DNA of 37,872 nt, from the NCBI GenBank assembly GCA_944392505.1, contig CALXWU010000006.1, positions 1-37,872 on the forward strand, written 5' to 3'. A model generated the notes under the pieces. It was not told the origin of the DNA, searched no databases, and saw only the letters and a list, made by a program, of their open reading frames with translations. The DNA is from an uncultured Clostridia bacterium. GTDB lineage: Bacteria; Bacillota; Clostridia; TANB77; CAG-508. Shown one piece after another: positions 7,792 to 15,209 of this stretch (positions are counted from its first letter, which is position 1; every line of letters begins with the position of its first letter). The position numbers and the translations under genes are program-made.

Positions 7792-7800
7792 CCCAAAATT

Positions 7801-7838
7801 AAAAACCTAATTATAGTATTACCCATAATTAGGTTTTT
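7801..7838. terminator. Bidirectional terminator, 14-bp perfect stem
   Basis: Arms 7801-7814 and 7825-7838 (AAAAACCTAATTAT and its complement) flank a 10-base loop. Its main role is probably to end the minus-strand XRE/DUF2975 transcript before the Rieske gene. Confidence 0.75.
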
Positions 7839-7871
7839 AAACCTTCTTGTTTGAAATTATATTGGAAAAAG

Positions 7872-7969
7872 TTATCCACATCTTTAAATGGCATTAAGAG
7901 CTGGTTTGCCAAAAGTTATCCACAAAATTGCCAGAAATGTGAATAAAATGTGGATAGTTATGTGGATAA
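7872..7969. promoter_or_regulatory. Cluster of five DnaA-box-like 9-mers
   Basis: Sites matching TTATNCACA: 7872-7880 and 7916-7924 on the plus strand (TTATCCACA), 7938-7946 (TTATTCACA) and 7961-7969 (TTATCCACA) on the minus strand, and 7949-7957 on the minus strand with one mismatch (CTATCCACA). The two halves face each other, and AT-rich DNA (TATATATTTA) follows. The neighbouring genes are not those of a normal oriC. Confidence 0.65.
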
Positions 7970-8026
7970 CTATATATTTACATTTCATACTTTAATGGAG
8001 GTGCATTCGTTACTTGCACCCCCACT

Positions 8027-8230
8027 TCATTTTTTATACTCTAATATATCTCCTGGCTGGCAATCTAAGGCTTTACATATTGCTTCTAATGTGGAAAATC
8101 TTATTGCTTTTCCTTTTCCTGTTTTTAAGATTGATAAATTTGCCATGGTTATTCCTATCTTCTCTGAGAGTTCAGAAGAAGATATTTTCCTTTTTGCCAT
8201 CATTACATCTAAATTTACTATAATTGGCAT
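8027..8230 (-). CDS. XRE-family small helix-turn-helix regulator
   Basis: The 67-aa protein is little more than a Cro/CI-type HTH: helix 1 VNLDVMMAKRK, helices 2-3 SELSEKIGITMANLSILKTGK, then FSTLEAICKALDCQPGDILEY, the hallmark C-terminal end of the YozG/HTH_26 group. A strong AAGGGAGGG site precedes ATG 8230. It lies 13 bases after a DUF2975 membrane protein gene, a conserved pairing in Bacillota where the small XRE regulator is thought to control its own operon or to be modulated by the membrane partner. The transcript ends at the hairpin at 7801-7838. Confidence 0.9.
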   Translation of the reverse strand: MPIIVNLDVMMAKRKISSSELSEKIGITMANLSILKTGKGKAIRFSTLEAICKALDCQPGDILEYKK

Positions 8231-8243
8231 CTTCTTCCCTCCC

Positions 8244-8699
8244 TTATATTGTTAATTCATTTTCTTCTTTATAGTCAATGGCTTTTCTTAGTAGTTCTGA
8301 TAAAATATATCCTCCAAGCCATACTATTATAAAGACTGCGATTAAAATTATCTCAAAAATTGATACTATAAAAAACATTCCTATTATATACTCTATTGAT
8401 ATTATTAAAGAACAAATTGAAATTACTTTAAGATGCTTTACATTTTCCATTGTAAATGGATTATCTTGTTTTAGAGTATTAAATATTTTTATAAATTTGA
8501 AAACTATTATTAACGCTGGTATCCCTGATACATATAATATTACTAAAGCCGGGATATAATCTAAAACCGGATTAAATAATTCCACATATTTGCTTAACAA
8601 AAATGGTAAGGTAATATATATGATGATTCCTATTACAAATATTATTTTTAAACATATCTCTATAAAATTTGATAAACTGTTTTTTCCTGTTACTTTCAT
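8244..8699 (-). CDS. DUF2975 four-helix membrane protein
   Basis: About 151 aa with four hydrophobic segments, beginning MKVTGKNSLSNFI and ending with a charged tail (KAIDYKEENELTI). The sequence NPFTMENVKHLK in the loop between helices 2 and 3 is the characteristic DUF2975 motif (PF11188). I start at ATG 8699 because family members begin close to this sequence and AAAGGA sits just upstream; a longer frame from TTG 8750 would add 17 basic residues and run through a hairpin. The gene is followed by its usual XRE partner. Function is unknown; the pair is often linked to stress or envelope loci. Confidence 0.8.
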   Translation of the reverse strand: MKVTGKNSLSNFIEICLKIIFVIGIIIYITLPFLLSKYVELFNPVLDYIPALVILYVSGIPALIIVFKFIKIFNTLKQDNPFTMENVKHLKVISICSLIISIEYIIGMFFIVSIFEIILIAVFIIVWLGGYILSELLRKAIDYKEENELTI

Positions 8700-8706
8700 T
8701 TTCCTT

Positions 8707-8765
8707 TTGAGCCAACATTTATTTCTACTTTTAAACCTTGGATGAAGCAAGGTTTAAAGGCTCAA
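8707..8765 (-). promoter_or_regulatory. Leader hairpin before the DUF2975-XRE operon
   Basis: On the minus strand an 11-bp perfect stem (8730-8740 with 8748-8758, loop 7) is nested inside a 7-bp outer pairing (TTGAGCC 8707-8713 with 8759-8765). The outer 3' arm ends directly before the AAAGGA ribosome site of the gene. An additional AAAGGAG lies just upstream of the hairpin without a gene after it. Confidence 0.4.
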
Positions 8766-8795
8766 CTCCTTTCATAATATATTTATCTTCTATTC

Positions 8796-9488
8796 TCACC
8801 TTTCGTATTCATCATTATTCATAAAGATTTCTCGACTACATTTTCTGTATGCTTTCTCTTGAATAATTGCCATATTGTTTTTTGAATTAATTTTAATTCC
8901 ATCTATTGCAACATCTCTATAGTCCTTCACATATGCAAAAGCATAATAGTCGTTAAAAATATTTCGATTATTAGTGTCTAACTGTGTAATTCTTACTCTC
9001 CCTATGTCTTGTACATTTTGGTCTGGATCAATAATTACCCAGCTCGAATTCTCATGAACATCTTTTATATATGACGCTGCAAAAAAGTGTCCCTTTGTTG
9101 CAGCTTTACTTTCCCCTTTGCTCAACCCCTCTGCCCATTTCTTACTGAATGTTATAATCTGCATAGTTGGTATTCCCTTACTTCTGGCCAAGGCAGTATA
9201 TAAAGTAGCACTATCACAACAGCCTGTTCTTTCTCCAGAAAGCATAATTTCCTCTGCTGTTCTCTTGAATTTTCTTTCATCTTTAGGATTATTAAGTCTT
9301 TTTGTATTGGTATTTAGCCACACAATCAGTTTTCTAATAATTATTCCTTCTGTATCTCCTTCAATTTTATCTGATACCTTTTTTAAGTTATCTGTAATTT
9401 GTGTCATAGTTCCGCTCTCTAAATATTTACTTATATTATCAAACTCAGGTGGTACTATTAGTCCATTTCTATCCATTTTATCCCTCAT
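8796..9488 (-). CDS. Transglutaminase-like cysteine protease domain protein
   Basis: The 230-aa protein has the transglutaminase-like triad in order: Cys in ERTGCCDSATLYTALARSKGIP, His in KGHFFAASYI, and Asp in WVIIDPD. This is the TGc core (PF01841); such bacterial proteins cleave or cross-link peptides, and substrates are mostly unknown. There is no signal peptide, so it is cytoplasmic or works at the inner face of the membrane. ATG 9488 overlaps the stop of the DUF4173 gene (ATGA), which decides the start in favour of this codon over ATG 9476, though the latter has GAGGGAT before it. Coupling to a polytopic DUF4173 protein implies a joint task at the membrane. Confidence 0.85.
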   Translation of the reverse strand: MRDKMDRNGLIVPPEFDNISKYLESGTMTQITDNLKKVSDKIEGDTEGIIIRKLIVWLNTNTKRLNNPKDERKFKRTAEEIMLSGERTGCCDSATLYTALARSKGIPTMQIITFSKKWAEGLSKGESKAATKGHFFAASYIKDVHENSSWVIIDPDQNVQDIGRVRITQLDTNNRNIFNDYYAFAYVKDYRDVAIDGIKINSKNNMAIIQEKAYRKCSREIFMNNDEYER

Positions 9489-10969
9489 TCTTCATAATAA
9501 TTTTTTAATTCCTGCTTTACAATAAACCTATTAATATTAAAGTTCTTGAAATTAATATCTTCTACCTCTTCCTTCACATCTGACAAATAGTCGCTTACGT
9601 CGTCTCTTATTTCTAAATCTTCTACCTTTAGTTTGTCTATATCTTCCAATCTTTTAATTTGTAAGGCTGCATCTACTCCAAGTGTTTGTAGATAATAAAT
9701 ATCAATTTCGTAAGTTCCTGAAGTATCCTCAAAATATCTGTCTATATTTTTCTTAGCAATAAGATTGTCTATGTTGATGTAGTTAACTACAATATACATT
9801 ATTATTATAATGATAAAATACGTTTTTGGCAAGTTTATTTTCATGTCTAAAATATACATAACAGTTGGAATTATTAACATAACTTCTGTTATTAATACAA
9901 AATATACCATTAATCTTAAGAATGTATATCCATATTCTTGTTCATATAAATACATTCTATAGAATGATGAGAACAATATAATTAAAGTAAATACTGCTAA
10001 ACATAAATTCATTATTTTTGTGTAATTTAATTTCTTGCTTTCTTCTCCTCTTCTGCTTGTAATCAAGATTATAACTAAGTTGATTAAAGATACTGCCATT
10101 AATTGAAAGAAACCTTGTCTTGCATAACTAGCATAATCAAAATTTTCCATATTACCAGTTTTCATAAATAGTACCGAAATTTGTATATAGCAGAAAACAA
10201 TATACACTAAATTTAATATGGTTAATATTGTGTTTCCAATGGTTCTATCAATTGGTTTTTTATCTTTCTTTACTTCATCATCTACACAGAAGTCTCCATG
10301 AAGTATGTTATAGAAAATTGCTATTAAATATATTGACATTACTATTATTATAATTATTCTGAAAAATAAATTAACATATGTCGCACTATTAAATATATCT
10401 GCACTAAAAATTGTGCTTATTACATTTTTTACTTGATCTCCAAAAATACTATCTGCTGATGTTAATAGCCCTAACACCACACACAAAATTGGAATTGCAA
10501 TTAAAATTCCTAATACAATTTTCTTAATTTTTTCGTTCTTTTCTTCTGATACTTTTTTCTTTTTAAATACCCCAGAAATTGTCTCTACAATACTTCCAAC
10601 CGCTTCTTCTAAAAATTCCACAGGTCCTAAAATTAGGAATAAAAATTTCCATATAGTTTGACTAATTGATATTTTTTCAAATACCAGAAGCACCACCATA
10701 ATTGTAAATAAAATAATTAATGCTACTATATTTGCTACATAAAAAAATGAATTATTAAATATAAAATATGTAGCTGAAATTAAAAGTATTGGTATTGTTA
10801 AAATTAGAGCTTTCTTGTTTTTTATTTTGTCATTTTTTTGCATTATATAGATTATTAAAAATCCTAAAGCAATACAAAATAGGAATATTGATATTCCAAA
10901 CTTCTCTCCATAAAATAAAATAGAGTGTAATATTGCAAGCAAAAAGCTTCCTATCACGGCTATTTTCAT
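9485..10969 (-). CDS. DUF4173 polytopic membrane protein
   Basis: About 494 aa with 10-12 hydrophobic segments spread from residue 1 to about 400 and a soluble, acidic C-terminal tail (about 90 residues, with the VDAALQI repeat-like segment). The central motif ASYARQGFFQLMAVSLINL is the conserved DUF4173 (DUF4153-related) signature. ATG 10969 is preferred over TTG 11002 because GGGAAGG lies eight bases upstream and a consensus promoter (11005-11033) puts the transcript start close to 10998. The gene is translationally coupled to the transglutaminase-like gene. No function is established for the family; it occurs near envelope and two-component genes. Confidence 0.85.
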   Translation of the reverse strand: MKIAVIGSFLLAILHSILFYGEKFGISIFLFCIALGFLIIYIMQKNDKIKNKKALILTIPILLISATYFIFNNSFFYVANIVALIILFTIMVVLLVFEKISISQTIWKFLFLILGPVEFLEEAVGSIVETISGVFKKKKVSEEKNEKIKKIVLGILIAIPILCVVLGLLTSADSIFGDQVKNVISTIFSADIFNSATYVNLFFRIIIIIVMSIYLIAIFYNILHGDFCVDDEVKKDKKPIDRTIGNTILTILNLVYIVFCYIQISVLFMKTGNMENFDYASYARQGFFQLMAVSLINLVIILITSRRGEESKKLNYTKIMNLCLAVFTLIILFSSFYRMYLYEQEYGYTFLRLMVYFVLITEVMLIIPTVMYILDMKINLPKTYFIIIIIMYIVVNYINIDNLIAKKNIDRYFEDTSGTYEIDIYYLQTLGVDAALQIKRLEDIDKLKVEDLEIRDDVSDYLSDVKEEVEDINFKNFNINRFIVKQELKNYYEE

Positions 10970-11004
10970 ATAATAAACCTTCCCTTCTTTTTTATTATGC
11001 AATA

Positions 11005-11033
11005 ATAATACACTCTATTTTATTTTTCGTCAA
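11005..11033 (-). promoter_or_regulatory. Sigma-A promoter of the DUF4173 operon
   Basis: On the minus strand TTGACG (11028-11033), a 17-bp spacer and TATTAT (11005-11010). The expected start near 10998 leaves a short leader before ATG 10969. Confidence 0.7.
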
Positions 11034-11094
11034 TACTTTTTTATTGTTTTTCAATATTTTTTTATTAAGTTAAAATAAACTCGTCAGAAATTTA

Positions 11095-11844
11095 TTATAA
11101 TTTTATTAATCTTTTTAATATTTTTTCTTTTGGAGTAAATACCATATACTTTATAAAATATTTTTGTAATGGATTAAAAAATACCTCTAATAATAGAATT
11201 TCTTTTATCTTAAATTTAACGCCTTTCTTTTCAAGGTAATCACATGTGAATAATTTGCAGGATATGCATTTTGCACCACAGGTATAGTCTTCTTTTAAAT
11301 ATTCGCAGGGTGTAAAGTTATTTGGAATTATTGGCCCTAATAACTTGTTTTTATAATGGTGGCAACAACCTATATTAGAATTAGTATTTCTTTTTTCACC
11401 GCATTTATTGTTTTTAAAATCGCAAAGATTCTTCCCATAAAAAAAACTATCTAAGTAATCACATACTGTATCATAAATGTAATTATATCGTTCATATCTG
11501 GTTTTAAAAAGAATAGCGTTTATAGCTAAAATAAAATCGTTATGATCTCTATTATCTATATCATAGTTTTTCAGATAACCCAATAAAATCTTATCATCTT
11601 CTTTTATCCCTAGCATAATATTTCTTTTTTCAATTTTATTTTTTATATACAATAATTTTCTTAATTCTTTTTTATATAGTTCTTTTTTTAACTTATTAAA
11701 ATCGAATATTATTAAAAAATTTTTTTCTTTTATTATTTTATTTACTTTCAAATCCATAATATCATATGTATTTATAGATATATCATTTTTATCGCCGAAT
11801 ATTTTTAGAACATAATTATTACTTAATTCAATATTTGTTTTCAT
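11095..11844 (-). CDS. Cysteine-rich protein of unknown function (249 aa)
   Basis: The first 110 residues are Lys/Ile/Asn-rich and alpha-beta, without Cys. Residues about 125-205 hold a dense Cys/His cluster: a first group CDYL...CDFKNNKCG, then GCCHHY, CEYL, CGAKCISCKLFTCDYL, i.e. eleven Cys and two His, suited to bind zinc or iron-sulfur clusters. The last 40 residues form a helix with FNPLQKYFIKYMVFTPKEKIL, seen as amphipathic rather than membrane-spanning. I cannot name the family; the layout suggests a metal-binding or redox protein conserved in Clostridia. The ribosome site is weak (AGAAGAAG). It is separated by gaps of 92 and 132 bases from its neighbours and is probably a single-gene unit. 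Confidence 0.75.
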   Translation of the reverse strand: MKTNIELSNNYVLKIFGDKNDISINTYDIMDLKVNKIIKEKNFLIIFDFNKLKKELYKKELRKLLYIKNKIEKRNIMLGIKEDDKILLGYLKNYDIDNRDHNDFILAINAILFKTRYERYNYIYDTVCDYLDSFFYGKNLCDFKNNKCGEKRNTNSNIGCCHHYKNKLLGPIIPNNFTPCEYLKEDYTCGAKCISCKLFTCDYLEKKGVKFKIKEILLLEVFFNPLQKYFIKYMVFTPKEKILKRLIKL

Positions 11845-11976
11845 ATCTTCTTCTTTTCAAATTTATTATATCAACAATTGTGATACACTTAAACGTTAAC
11901 ACAACTTAACCTATATGTCAATATATAGTATAGATTAACTAAATAAGTGTGCCTTGTTTTTATGCGTTACATTTTC

Positions 11977-13116
11977 CTACTTTCTTTTTAAGACCGCTTC
12001 CACCTCTATTTCTCTATAATTTCTTTGTACTCGTAAAACCACAGTATCCCCCGGTTTTTTGGTATAAATATAACACCTTAAATCACACATTCTTCCTAAT
12101 TTATGGTCATCTATGGAAAGTAAAATGTCTCCCTCTTTTATTCCTGCACTTTCTGCTGCTGAATTTGTATTTACTCTAGCTACATAAATTCCTTCATTAA
12201 ATCTTAAATTTTGATCAATATATCCCAATACATTTTTATCAAAGGCAAATATTCCTAAACTTGCCTCCTCAAATTTTCCGCTTGTATTAAAACTTGCAAT
12301 TACAGATTTTACAGTATTTATAGGAATAGCGAAACTAATTCCTTCTGCTGAAGTTATTTTTACACCATTTATTCCTATTACTTGTCCATCTATATTTATC
12401 AACGGTCCTCCGCTATTTCCCGGATTTATTGTTGCATCTGTCTGTATTAAATCTTCCATATATGTTTCTTGTTCGTTTTCTTCAAATTTAATGGTTCTAT
12501 TTATCGCACTTACAATTCCGGAGGTAACACTTCTTTGAAATTCAAATCCTATCGGATTTCCTATTGCATATACAGTTTCTCCTACTTGTATTGCATCTGA
12601 ATCTCCTAAAGTTGCTACTGGTAGATGCTTTTGATTAATCTTTACGATCGACATATCTATATCAGTATTTGACCATACTACTGTTCCATCATATGTTTTA
12701 CCATCTACTAAGGTAACATAGCATTTGCTATACCTTTCTCCACTTACATGTGCATTGGTAAGAATATATCCATCTTTTCCCACAATTAACCCTGTTCCAA
12801 GACCTAAATTTGTAATATTTTCACTTGAAAATATGCTGTTCCCTGAATTTTTTACTTTAGAAATTCCTACAACTGTTGAATTTATATCAGCAATCATTTC
12901 TGTTACAGTTTTATCATTTTCTTTTACTTCTTCTACAGTTTGCAAGGTTCTTTCTATTGTAACCTTTTGTTCACTTAAATTTGTATCTGTAATTTGAGTC
13001 TTTTGATATAGTATGTAGGATAAAATTAAAATCAAAAAAACTAAAAGGATTATTAATACCTTTATTAATTCTCCCTTTAGTTTTTTATTTTTATCTTGTT
13101 TATAGTAATCCTTCAT
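11977..13116 (-). CDS. htrA: HtrA/DegP-type membrane-anchored serine protease
   Basis: A basic N-terminus and one transmembrane helix (about residues 19-37) anchor the 379-aa protein with its protease outside the cell. The S1C triad is intact: H123 in TNAHV, D152 in TDIDM and S235 in GNSGGPL. A single PDZ domain follows (about 285-379, with GIYVARVNTNSAAESAGIKEGD). This is the HtrA layout of Bacillota, used in quality control of exported proteins. GGAGG precedes ATG 13116. The gene ends about 130 bases before the cysteine-rich gene and is separated from the acyl-CoA ligase by a repeat-containing gap. I see no CssRS-like regulator beside it. Proximity to a predicted peptide-aldehyde synthetase is suggestive only, because aldehydes of this kind mainly hit Cys and Thr/Ser proteases of other classes. 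Confidence 0.92.
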   Translation of the reverse strand: MKDYYKQDKNKKLKGELIKVLIILLVFLILILSYILYQKTQITDTNLSEQKVTIERTLQTVEEVKENDKTVTEMIADINSTVVGISKVKNSGNSIFSSENITNLGLGTGLIVGKDGYILTNAHVSGERYSKCYVTLVDGKTYDGTVVWSNTDIDMSIVKINQKHLPVATLGDSDAIQVGETVYAIGNPIGFEFQRSVTSGIVSAINRTIKFEENEQETYMEDLIQTDATINPGNSGGPLINIDGQVIGINGVKITSAEGISFAIPINTVKSVIASFNTSGKFEEASLGIFAFDKNVLGYIDQNLRFNEGIYVARVNTNSAAESAGIKEGDILLSIDDHKLGRMCDLRCYIYTKKPGDTVVLRVQRNYREIEVEAVLKRK

Positions 13117-13225
13117 TTAATTTCCTCCACAAAATACATTTATTTGTATTTTGACCAGAAATGATTAGCTTTAAACAAGTTTACTTTAATTTCCTATATG
13201 TTTCTATTCAAATTTAGTATGTCTG

Positions 13226-13279
13226 TCCCCTGGTTCCAAATTTGGAACAAAATGTGTATCCCCTGGTTTCACACATTTT
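13226..13279. repeat. Palindromic intergenic repeat with CCCCTGG direct repeats
   Basis: Contains a 16-bp perfect palindrome GTTCCAAATTTGGAAC (13233-13248), a 10-bp direct repeat TCCCCTGGTT (13226-13235 and 13259-13268), and a 9-bp stem AAAATGTGT/ACACATTTT (13249-13257 with 13271-13279). Composition and the GTCCCC core recall the element at 7701. It overlaps the stop of the acyl-CoA ligase gene. Confidence 0.7.
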
Positions 13280-14966
13280 CTAATTTCTTAATTTCCACAT
13301 ATCTTTTTACTTTTTGTGTTGTTGTTTTTTCCATTGGTTCATTTGTAATGATTATTTCTTTTATATGTTTATATGTTGGTAGATCTTTGTTTATCTCTTT
13401 AATATCTTGCCAAATTAGCTCTTTGTATTCATCAACAGTTTTATCTCCAAAATGCTCCTTAATATTGTCCTCATTATACACAATTTTTGCACATAGCAAG
13501 GTATCTGTTTTTGATTTGTCTCTTGAATATACTAAGCTTTCGTCTACATATGGAAGTTTATTAATTAAAAATTCTAGTTCTTGTGGATAAATGTTTTTAC
13601 CATTTCTTAATACTATAATGTCACTCTTTCTTCCTGTAACAAATATATATCCATCTGAATCTATGTATCCATAATCACCTGTGTGAAGCCATCCATCTTC
13701 AAGTGCTTTTTTGGTTGCTGCTTCATTTTCATAATATCCCAGCATTATATTTGGACCTTTTCCTAGAATTTCACCAACACCATCTTTATCTGGATGGTCT
13801 ATTTTTATTTCCACATTTTTTAGTGGAATTCCTATTGAGCCAGCTCTTTTTCTGTCAGATGCTTCTGCTGTTAAAACAGGTGAGCTTTCTGTTAGTCCAT
13901 ATCCTTGTATTAGTTCTATCCCTAAATCATTATACCATTCTATTGTTGCTTTATCCATCGGTGCCGCTCCATAAAGCACTACTCTTAAATATTCGTCAAA
14001 TTGTTTTAATACTGGTTTAAATAGTTTTTTTCTTACATCTATTTTACATTTTAGTAATCCGTGAGAAAGTTTTGTCATTTTGTCTATTAAACCTTTTTTT
14101 CCACTATCACTAATTGCTTTTTGGATTTTTTTAGCCATGGTTTCTAGTACTAAGGGTACTGCAACAAATATAGTTACCTTAAATTCTTTTAAATTATCTG
14201 CTATATATCTTAAACCTTCGCAGAAGGCTATTGTAGCACCGCAATAAGTTCCATAAATAATCGTTATACTACATTCAAAGGTATGATGAATTGGTAGAAA
14301 TGATAGCAATGTATCTTCTGGTGTCATCATAAAATTGTATTGATAAGCAGAAACATTTTTGCAAATATTTTCTTGTGATAGCATAACTGCCTTTGGTTCA
14401 CTTGTAGTTCCTGAGGTAAATAACATAATATACATTTCATTTTCTTTTAATTTTACATCATCATATTTTGCTTTTCCTGCTTTTATTATATCCTCTCCAT
14501 CTTGTAGCATTTTTTCAAATTTTAGAACCCCAGCTTTATCAATATTATCCATACAGATTTTATGATTAATATTGCAGCCTTGTGATATAGCTTCATTTAC
14601 TGCATTTTCATATTTTTCATCATAAACAACAGTATCTACTTCACTTCTTTTTAAAAGCTTTTCTATTTCTTTATCTGTCAATGCTTTATCTAGCGGAACA
14701 ATTATACTTCCAGCTGTTACTACTCCTAAATATGTTACCACCCATTCGTATCTGTTATTTCCTATTACTGCTACTCTTCTAGCGTCTGAAGCTAGTACTT
14801 TTTCTGCCGCTTTCTTTATATCACTTACGAATTGTGAATAAGAGATTTCTTTAATCTCTCCCTCCTTTTTATACTTGAAAGCAATATTATCTCCAAATTT
14901 TTCATATCTTTTTACTAGCTCTCTAAAATTACTTACTTCTTCATAATATTCTGGTTTCTTTCTCAC
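13269..14966 (-). CDS. AMP-binding long-chain acyl-CoA ligase (fatty acid activation)
   Basis: The 565-aa enzyme belongs to the ANL superfamily and forms acyl-AMP and then acyl-CoA (or acyl-thioester on a carrier). Motifs in order: MLFTSGTTSEPKAVM (A3 loop), IHHTFEC, VVLYGAAPMD, IQGYGLTESSP (A5), WLHTGDYG (A7), GRKSDIIVLRNGKNIYP (A8) and TTTQKVKR with the C-terminal catalytic Lys. Start is GTG 14966 with AGGAGG five bases before it. The gene is divergent from the NRPS gene across 243 bp. In such clusters a ligase can supply the fatty acyl starter used by the first condensation domain, so it may belong to the pathway. However, similar ligases are widespread housekeeping genes in Clostridia, so the link is inference. 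Confidence 0.9.
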   Translation of the reverse strand: MRKKPEYYEEVSNFRELVKRYEKFGDNIAFKYKKEGEIKEISYSQFVSDIKKAAEKVLASDARRVAVIGNNRYEWVVTYLGVVTAGSIIVPLDKALTDKEIEKLLKRSEVDTVVYDEKYENAVNEAISQGCNINHKICMDNIDKAGVLKFEKMLQDGEDIIKAGKAKYDDVKLKENEMYIMLFTSGTTSEPKAVMLSQENICKNVSAYQYNFMMTPEDTLLSFLPIHHTFECSITIIYGTYCGATIAFCEGLRYIADNLKEFKVTIFVAVPLVLETMAKKIQKAISDSGKKGLIDKMTKLSHGLLKCKIDVRKKLFKPVLKQFDEYLRVVLYGAAPMDKATIEWYNDLGIELIQGYGLTESSPVLTAEASDRKRAGSIGIPLKNVEIKIDHPDKDGVGEILGKGPNIMLGYYENEAATKKALEDGWLHTGDYGYIDSDGYIFVTGRKSDIIVLRNGKNIYPQELEFLINKLPYVDESLVYSRDKSKTDTLLCAKIVYNEDNIKEHFGDKTVDEYKELIWQDIKEINKDLPTYKHIKEIIITNEPMEKTTTQKVKRYVEIKKLENV

Positions 14967-15145
14967 TAGACCTCCTATCCTTTCTTATCTATATTAATTT
15001 CACCTACGTCTTAACACTAGTTCTTTAATTTTTCCATATAAATTTTTTGTAAGTTTAATTAACTGTTTTTTATATTTCTATGATGTTCTTGTAAACTTAT
15101 GTTGTAAAATACTTCAAAAATTTCTAAATTTTGTCAATTTTCGTC

Positions 15146-15174
15146 TTGTCTTTTCCAGACATTGATAGTATAAT
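15146..15174 (+). promoter_or_regulatory. Sigma-A promoter of the NRPS gene
   Basis: TTGTCT (15146-15151), 17-bp spacer, TATAAT (15169-15174). The expected start near 15181 gives a leader of about 30 bases containing the AAGGGTG ribosome site. The rest of the 243-bp divergent region shows no clear operator. Confidence 0.7.
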
Positions 15175-15209
15175 TTATATATATAGTTTAATACAAGGGT
15201 GATTTTTTT

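Larger units (their letters stand above)
7684..8026. other. 343-bp intergenic stretch packed with structure
   Basis: The stretch contains, in order: the ribosome site of the Rieske gene, the 31-bp inverted repeat, a terminator (7801-7838) and a cluster of DnaA-box-like sites (7872-7969). No gene is seen. The promoter of the Rieske gene must lie here but no clear -35/-10 pair stands out. Confidence 0.6.

Noticed and set aside
7872-7969. Calling the DnaA-box cluster the chromosomal oriC
   Set aside because: dnaA, dnaN, recF, gyrB and rpmH are all absent from the surroundings, and no repeated AT-rich 13-mers are evident.
8244-8750. Extended DUF2975 start at TTG 8750
   Set aside because: The added 17 residues are basic and unlike the family, and the region forms a hairpin; ATG 8699 fits better.
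11977-15209. HtrA as a self-resistance factor for the peptide aldehyde
   Set aside because: It is separated from the cluster by a repeat-containing gap and is a general quality-control protease; nothing in the sequence links it to the product.
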